Assembly: GCA_003141915.1 (NCBI GenBank)
Contig: PLNY01000174.1
Span: forward strand, 1 to 10,297
DNA length: 10,297 bases
DNA from: Anaerolineae bacterium
GTDB taxonomy: Bacteria > Chloroflexota > Anaerolineae > Anaerolineales > Villigracilaceae
Direction of reading: 5' to 3'
Shown here: piece by piece, positions 7,239 through 10,297 of the stretch
Position numbering within the stretch: position 1 is the stretch's first letter
How the letters are laid out: the number at the start of each line of letters is the position of its first letter
Notes under the pieces: model-generated
Databases searched by the model: none
What the model was told of the DNA's origin: nothing
The model's input: only the letters and a program-made list of their open reading frames with translations
Program-made: the position numbers and the translations under genes

Positions 7239-7409
7239 TCACGGGACGTAGAGTGGAGCGCGTTCATTCGACTCGCGCGCCTCTCCTTGCTCGATCAACA
7301 CCTGCGCGGCGGGGAGCGATGTGTCTTGAAATCCATCGCCGAACTGCTCCTGCAAATTAACGATTTCTGTTTGACCTTGTTCTTTCGAAATTTCATCTTG
7401 CGGATTCAT
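7239..7409 (-). CDS. Small acidic protein of unknown function, first ORF after the T-box
   Basis: A 56-codon ORF (MNPQDEISKEQ...APLYVP) that I do not recognise. It starts 27 bases after the T-box terminator stem, with a strong AAGGAG five bases before the ATG. It is hydrophilic and acidic, rich in Glu and Gln, with no Trp, no Cys and no membrane segment or signal peptide. The missing Trp argues against a ribosome-stalling tryptophan leader peptide. It precedes trpB2 in the T-box-controlled unit, separated by a 127-bp repeat element. It could be a small partner of TrpB2, a modified-peptide precursor, or an unrelated passenger. The ribosome binding site and position make translation likely; function is unknown. 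Confidence 0.65.
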   Translation of the reverse strand: MNPQDEISKEQGQTEIVNLQEQFGDGFQDTSLPAAQVLIEQGEARESNERAPLYVP

Positions 7410-7428
7410 GGTTTCTCCTTTCAATGTT

Positions 7429-7491
7429 AAAACAAACAGCGTTCGTCCCAAGTGATAGATTCTTGCTCTACCAAAATGGGACGAACGCTGT
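7429..7491 (-). terminator. T-box-controlled terminator
   Basis: ACAGCGTTCGTCCCA (minus strand 7491-7477) pairs perfectly over 15 bp with its complement at 7450-7436, around a 26-nt loop, then TTGTTTT. The CCC of the 5' arm can instead pair with the GGG of the T-box sequence, giving the expected antiterminator switch. Confidence 0.93.
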
Positions 7492-7532
7492 ATGCTGCGC
7501 GGCCGTGGTGCCACCCAAGTTAGGCTGTGTTA

Positions 7533-7560
7533 ACAAAAAATCCCGTTGTGATGCAACGGG
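7533..7560 (-). terminator. Second terminator-like hairpin inside the T-box leader
   Basis: CCCGTTG (7560-7554) pairs with CAACGGG (7548-7542) around CATCA, followed by ATTTTTTG on the minus strand. It lies where T-box stem III is expected, 17 bases before the T-box core. It may be stem III with a U-rich linker, or a true upstream terminator. Confidence 0.6.
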
Positions 7561-7818
7561 AGAAGAAGCCAGCCTCACTTTATTGAGTCAGCTAATCAAT
7601 TCGATTAAGTGACCTAGCCTTGATAACGGTGGCGTTCCGTCAGAGACTACTTGGGCTTTGCCCGTTCGTCTTGAAGCTCGGAGGTCCATTCAGCGCTGTC
7701 GTCTCGGTCAGGCTTTCACCATTTCGCCTGCTCGCTAAGGGGTAGGTGTGTTGCCTACCATAATGCCGTCGTACAACACTTACTCGTCCTCGTCACAGCT
7801 TTTGGTTTATTGGGCTGA

Positions 7819-7846
7819 ATTATATGCGCGACGCGGCGGGTGTCAA
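7819..7846 (-). promoter_or_regulatory. Near-consensus promoter of the T-box unit
   Basis: Minus strand TTGACA (7846-7841) and TATAAT (7824-7819) are both perfect, with a 16-bp spacer. The predicted start near 7812 is 17 bases before stem I. The box strength suggests that control rests mainly on the T-box rather than on initiation. Confidence 0.92.
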
Positions 7847-7867
7847 GGCCGGTTTAACATTAGCTCA

Positions 7868-7876
7868 TGATATGAT
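7868..7876 (+). promoter_or_regulatory. Possible extended -10 promoter of the lipoprotein gene
   Basis: TGATATGAT is an extended -10 with five of six core matches, no clear -35, and 19 bases to the ATG at 7896. It lies back to back with the T-box promoter, whose -35 box ends 21 bp away. Confidence 0.4.
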
Positions 7877-7895
7877 GGGGCTGATCGGAGAAAAT

Positions 7896-8594
7896 ATGCG
7901 TAAATGGTTCGCCCCTGCAATTTTGGCTGTATTGTGTGTTGCTGTATTTACAAGCGGATGTACATTCCAGTTATCCCGCAATCCCGCATCTCTTCCGACT
8001 CCAACCATCCTGATCATTCCAACATTGCATCCCTTGCCGACTCTGGTCGCTGCATCCACTCCATCTTCCACAGCTTCCATTCCGCCAACATCGACCCCCG
8101 TTGATTTCTGTGCTGATCCTCAACCCCAAGCGCTGATCAACAACTTCAAGAGCGCTTTGCAAACATCGAATGGAGTTTTATTCGGATCGCTGGTCAGTCC
8201 GATTCACGGCATGGACGTGCGCTTATTTCGCAATGGCCTCGTTGTCAACTACGATCAACAAGAGGCTCAATTGCTCTTTGATTCAACGGACAAGATTGAT
8301 TGGGGCGCGGCGCCCAGCGGATTGGAAACGAAAGGTTCATTCCATGATGTAATCGTTCCAACATTGCTGAAAGTCTTCAACAAGGATTACACATTGGATT
8401 GCGACCAGGTGCAGGTCGGCGGCGCAGCCTATAAGGCAAACTGGCCGTATACGGGAATCAATTTCTATTCCGTTTACTTCGCGGGCACTCCCAATAACAA
8501 CAATCTGGATTGGCGCACATGGCTGATCGGCATGGAATATGTCAAAGGCCAACCATATCTTTATGCCATCATGCAATTCTTCTGGGAGCCGTAA
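7896..8594 (+). CDS. Predicted lipoprotein of unknown function
   Basis: A 232-residue exported protein. MRKWFAPAILAVLCVAVF is a basic-then-hydrophobic signal, and FTSGC (18-22) is a somewhat atypical lipobox (Thr at -3), so C22 is the likely lipidated residue. Residues about 30-70 form a Pro/Thr/Ser-rich linker typical of surface proteins tethered off the membrane. The remaining 160 residues, from DFCADPQPQALI, are a compact domain rich in Trp and Tyr with two cysteines, which I cannot assign. ATG 7896 is chosen because GGAG lies about six bases upstream and the signal peptide starts there; an in-frame start at 7824 would add 24 residues and overlap the opposing T-box promoter. It is transcribed divergently from the T-box unit and ends at a strong terminator. 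Localisation is likely; function unknown. Confidence 0.85.
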   Translation: MRKWFAPAILAVLCVAVFTSGCTFQLSRNPASLPTPTILIIPTLHPLPTLVAASTPSSTASIPPTSTPVDFCADPQPQALINNFKSALQTSNGVLFGSLVSPIHGMDVRLFRNGLVVNYDQQEAQLLFDSTDKIDWGAAPSGLETKGSFHDVIVPTLLKVFNKDYTLDCDQVQVGGAAYKANWPYTGINFYSVYFAGTPNNNNLDWRTWLIGMEYVKGQPYLYAIMQFFWEP

Positions 8595-8610
8595 ACCGTA
8601 TCTCCAGAGC

Positions 8611-8649
8611 AAAGCCAGCGGACTGGGCGTCCGCTGGCTTTTATTTTTA
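8611..8649 (+). terminator. Intrinsic terminator of the lipoprotein gene
   Basis: AAAGCCAGCGGA (8611-8622) and TCCGCTGGCTTT (8630-8641) form a perfect 12-bp stem with a 7-nt loop, followed by TATTTTTAA. It begins 16 bp past the stop and isolates the lipoprotein gene from the metal operon. Confidence 0.95.
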
Positions 8650-8690
8650 AGGTAAGAATTGCCTGGGCGCCACAGACTATAAAACATTGG

Positions 8691-8712
8691 TTATTGTAAC
8701 AAGTTGCAATAA
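8691..8712. promoter_or_regulatory. Likely operator of the Fur-family regulator
   Basis: TTATTGTAAC, then AA, then GTTGCAATAA form a 10-2-10 palindrome with one mismatch. It covers the -35 box and spacer of the regulator promoter, the usual place for a repressor. The TTGCAA core recalls the nickel-responsive Nur box of Streptomyces (a resemblance, not a proof). A 12-base identical half, TTGCAATAAGGA, occurs at 8704 and again at 8745. Confidence 0.65.
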
Positions 8713-8722
8713 GGAGTATACT
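8694..8722 (+). promoter_or_regulatory. Promoter of the Fur-family regulator operon
   Basis: TTGTAA (8694-8699) and TATACT (8717-8722) are 17 bp apart. The predicted start near 8730 leaves about 33 nt before the ATG, containing the TAAGGA ribosome binding site at 8751-8756. Confidence 0.6.
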
Positions 8723-8762
8723 GTAAAAATGTTGTTTCAAAAACTTGCAATAAGGATTTTAT

Positions 8763-9203
8763 ATGACTTGTGGTTCTGAGTATGCTCCTGGGTTACGGGC
8801 ACGCGGCTTCCGCATGACTCCACAGCGGATGGCGATCCTGCATGTGCTTCATCATTCCGGCGCGCATCTTTCGCCGACCGAAATCTATAAGAAAGCCCAC
8901 CGCGACGCGCCCAGCCTGACGGAACCGACCGTCTATCGCACGCTGGAATTTTTGGAAAAGAATGGACTGGCGATTTCTTCTCAGGTGGATAATCGAAAGC
9001 TGGTTTATGAGATCGCCGGAAGAAATCATCATCATTTGAGCTGCCAATCGTGCGGAGCAAGCTTCGAGGTCCAGCCCGAAGCGCTGGATGGCATAATTCG
9101 CCGGTTGGAGAAATCGAGCGGATATCGTTTTATCAACAGTCATGTGACGTTCTTTGGCATATGTCCGAAGTGTCAAAAAAACAAGTCCAAGAAAGGAGAC
9201 TGA
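8763..9203 (+). CDS. Fur-family metal-responsive repressor (Nur/Zur-like)
   Basis: A 146-residue DNA-binding metalloregulator, the family's usual size. TPQRMAIL (19-26) opens the winged helix, and PTVYRTLEFLEKNGL (55-69) is the recognition-helix signature. HHHLSCQSCG (89-98) and HVTFFGICPKC (127-137) supply histidine ligands and two CxxC pairs (C94/C97, C134/C137) that form the structural zinc site. ATG 8763 has TAAGGA six bases upstream. It sits four bases before the CbiM/NikM-type transporter gene, and its own promoter is covered by a palindrome, so it probably represses itself and the transporter when its metal is plentiful. The partner gene and TTGCAA-type operator point to nickel or cobalt rather than iron; zinc or peroxide sensing (PerR) remain possible. 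Family is certain, metal is inferred. Confidence 0.93.
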   Translation: MTCGSEYAPGLRARGFRMTPQRMAILHVLHHSGAHLSPTEIYKKAHRDAPSLTEPTVYRTLEFLEKNGLAISSQVDNRKLVYEIAGRNHHHLSCQSCGASFEVQPEALDGIIRRLEKSSGYRFINSHVTFFGICPKCQKNKSKKGD

Positions 9204-9207
9204 TAAG

Positions 9208-10297
9208 ATGTTTACCGAATCGAAAAGAGTCAAGCTGCTCGTCATTTATTATGGTGCGTTGCTGCTGTGGTTAGGCACAACCGCCATGCACATCCCGGAT
9301 GGTTATCTGAGTCCGGTGACCTGCATCATCATGTTCCTGGTCGCTCTCCCGTTCTGGATTATCGGCATTCGCAAGATGCGGGAGAAGTTGAATGCGCGCA
9401 GTGTGCCGTTGATCGCTTTGCTCTCGGCGTTCTCGTTCGTGATTATGATGTTCAACTTCCCGATCCCCGGCGGGACGACGGCTCACGCGATTGGCGCAAC
9501 CATCGCCGCCATCATTCTCGGACCGGAGCCTGCCACGATTGTGGTTTCCATCGCGCTGCTCATCCAGGCTCTTTTCTTCGGCGATGGAGGCATTACGGCG
9601 TATGGCGCCAACTGTTTCAACATGGCGATCACCGTCCCTTATATTGCTTATGCTATTTATTGGGCCTTTTCGAAAAATCAACCCCTGACTTCCAAGCGGC
9701 GCTTGGTGGGAGCTTTTGTCGGCGGCTGGACGGGCGTGACCGTTGCGGCTTTCTTTGCCGGTGTTGAATTTGGAATCCAGCCGCTTCTATTCCATTCCGC
9801 GAACGGAACGCCGTTATATGCGCCTTATCCGCTCTCGGTTACGATTCCCGCCATGGTCATCCCTCATGCTTTGATTGCTTCGGTGGCGGAAGGGATCTTG
9901 GCGGCGTTGGTGGTGGCTTATTTGCAACGCTCGAACATTGCTGTATTGGAAGCGGCTGAAAAGCCTGCTGTTCTTGGAGAAGCGGGCGGCTTTCAGAAAT
10001 TGCGCGCGCTTTGGATAGTTTTGGTAGTGCTGATCATTGCCTCTCCGCTGGGTCTGCTCGCGCCGGGTACCGCTTTCGGCGAATGGGGAAGCGATGAACT
10101 TGCCAGTCGCGGCTTGGGCTACATTCCGGCTGGATTGCAGAAGCTATCCGGTTTGTGGGGTGCTCCGTTTGCGGACTATAACCTGCCTGCACTTGGCAAT
10201 GTGAATTTGGGATACATATTCTCCGCGGTAGCGGGCATCGTGATCATCGCGGTCGTGGTCTGGTTGTTTAGCATGTTGCTGACATCGGACATTCGTT
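9208..10297 (+). CDS. CbiM/NikM-type cobalt/nickel ECF transporter subunit with fused PDGLE-like region, 3' end missing
   Basis: Substrate-binding membrane subunit of an ECF-type importer for nickel or cobalt, which works with CbiQ/NikQ and an ATPase, probably encoded beyond the window. At least 363 residues are present. A short hydrophobic N-terminal segment (about 9-26) precedes MHIPDGYLSP (27-36). In this family removal of a signal peptide exposes Met-His as metal ligands (here M27, H28). NFPIPGGTTAHAIG (83-96) and GDGGITAYGANCFNMA (125-140) are typical CbiM/NikM motifs, and several membrane helices follow. A second region from about 265 has another helix and then LLAPGTAFGEWG (283-294), which fits a fused CbiN/NikN PDGLE-like domain. 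ATG 9208 has AAGGAG nine bases upstream. It is co-transcribed with the Fur-family gene. Nickel and cobalt cannot be told apart. Confidence 0.92.
   Translation, partial: MFTESKRVKLLVIYYGALLLWLGTTAMHIPDGYLSPVTCIIMFLVALPFWIIGIRKMREKLNARSVPLIALLSAFSFVIMMFNFPIPGGTTAHAIGATIAAIILGPEPATIVVSIALLIQALFFGDGGITAYGANCFNMAITVPYIAYAIYWAFSKNQPLTSKRRLVGAFVGGWTGVTVAAFFAGVEFGIQPLLFHSANGTPLYAPYPLSVTIPAMVIPHALIASVAEGILAALVVAYLQRSNIAVLEAAEKPAVLGEAGGFQKLRALWIVLVVLIIASPLGLLAPGTAFGEWGSDELASRGLGYIPAGLQKLSGLWGAPFADYNLPALGNVNLGYIFSAVAGIVIIAVVVWLFSMLLTSDIR

Larger units (their letters stand above)
7429..7812 (-). ncRNA. T-box riboswitch leader, tryptophan (UGG) specifier
   Basis: The leader senses uncharged tRNA and controls termination before the small ORF and trpB2. 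Stem I begins with the GA/K-turn segment TGACGAGGACGAGTAAG (7795-7779). The distal part has AGCGAGC and TGGTGAAAGCC (within 7738-7709). In the specifier loop, GAA-TGG-ACC puts UGG at 7688-7686. A likely stem II pseudoknot (TCACTT with AAGTGA) and a stem-III-position hairpin follow. The T-box core GGGTGGCACCACGG is at 7516-7503. Its UGGC (7513-7510) complements a GCCA tRNA end, fitting the G73 discriminator of bacterial tRNA-Trp. The terminator follows at 7491-7429. Specifier, discriminator and the trpB2 target agree independently. The 486 bases between the small ORF start (7409) and the lipoprotein start (7896) hold only this leader and two divergent promoters. Confidence 0.95.

Noticed and set aside
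7021..7242. Minus-strand 73-codon frame (..VIARSKATK..GLPRPLRGLAMT..)
   Set aside because: This is the usual spurious translation of the TGTCATTGCGAG repeat and lacks a good start signal.
7451..7476. Possible tRNA fragment (GGTAGAGC in the terminator loop)
   Set aside because: Only a D-arm-like string is present; no acceptor, anticodon or T arms can be built around it.
7424..7612. Plus-strand 62-codon frame over the T-box leader
   Set aside because: The region is explained by structured RNA on the minus strand, and the frame has no start signal.
7412..7800. Classical trp leader-peptide attenuator
   Set aside because: No short ORF with clustered Trp codons is present, and T-box motifs explain the leader fully.
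7824..7895. 24-residue N-terminal extension of the lipoprotein
   Set aside because: It would put the start inside the opposing promoter and place the signal peptide internally; ATG 7896 has its own GGAG.

Overview
The window looks like a bacterial chromosome segment, most plausibly from the Chloroflexota (Anaerolineae-like). The clues are a stand-alone TrpB2-type tryptophan synthase beta chain, a lipoprotein with a Pro/Thr/Ser-rich linker, a CbiM-type transporter fused to a C-terminal PDGLE-like region, a geranylgeranyl-reductase-family flavoprotein, and scattered palindromic repeats. The taxonomic call is an inference. No rRNA, tRNA, CRISPR array, transposase or phage gene was found.

Left block (1-4660, all minus strand). 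From upstream to downstream: a C-terminally truncated FAD-dependent oxidoreductase, argS, a predicted GTPase of the cyclic 2,3-diphosphoglycerate synthetase family, and the first 243 codons of argF, which run off the left edge. The GTPase and argF overlap by 4 bp. A GC-rich palindrome lies inside the oxidoreductase frame just before its truncation point. The argS promoter is an extended -10 placed so that the transcript would be leaderless. A four-copy, 11-bp tandem repeat covers the oxidoreductase start.

Middle block (4692-7846). An exported alanine-rich protein of unknown function on the plus strand ends at a terminator that converges on the terminator of trpB2. trpB2 is the last gene of a minus-strand unit. 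This unit starts at a near-consensus promoter and continues through a roughly 390-nt leader that reads as a complete T-box riboswitch. The leader has a UGG (Trp) specifier and a T-box bulge matching the G73 discriminator of tRNA-Trp. It is followed by a 56-codon small ORF, a 127-bp inverted-repeat element, and trpB2. The leader also holds a second, terminator-like hairpin upstream of the T-box sequence.

Right block (7868-10297, plus strand). A predicted lipoprotein of unknown function is transcribed divergently from the T-box unit and ends at a strong terminator. After it come a Fur-family metalloregulator and a CbiM/NikM-type nickel/cobalt ECF-transporter subunit, spaced 4 bp apart, the second cut by the right edge. 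The regulator promoter is overlapped by an imperfect TTATTG...CAATAA palindrome, a likely operator. This suggests a self-regulated, metal-responsive Ni/Co uptake operon.

The most interesting parts are the Trp T-box unit with its unknown small ORF and internal hairpin, the arginine-themed argS/GTPase/argF block, and the junction where a palindrome, a truncated gene and a leaderless promoter meet.
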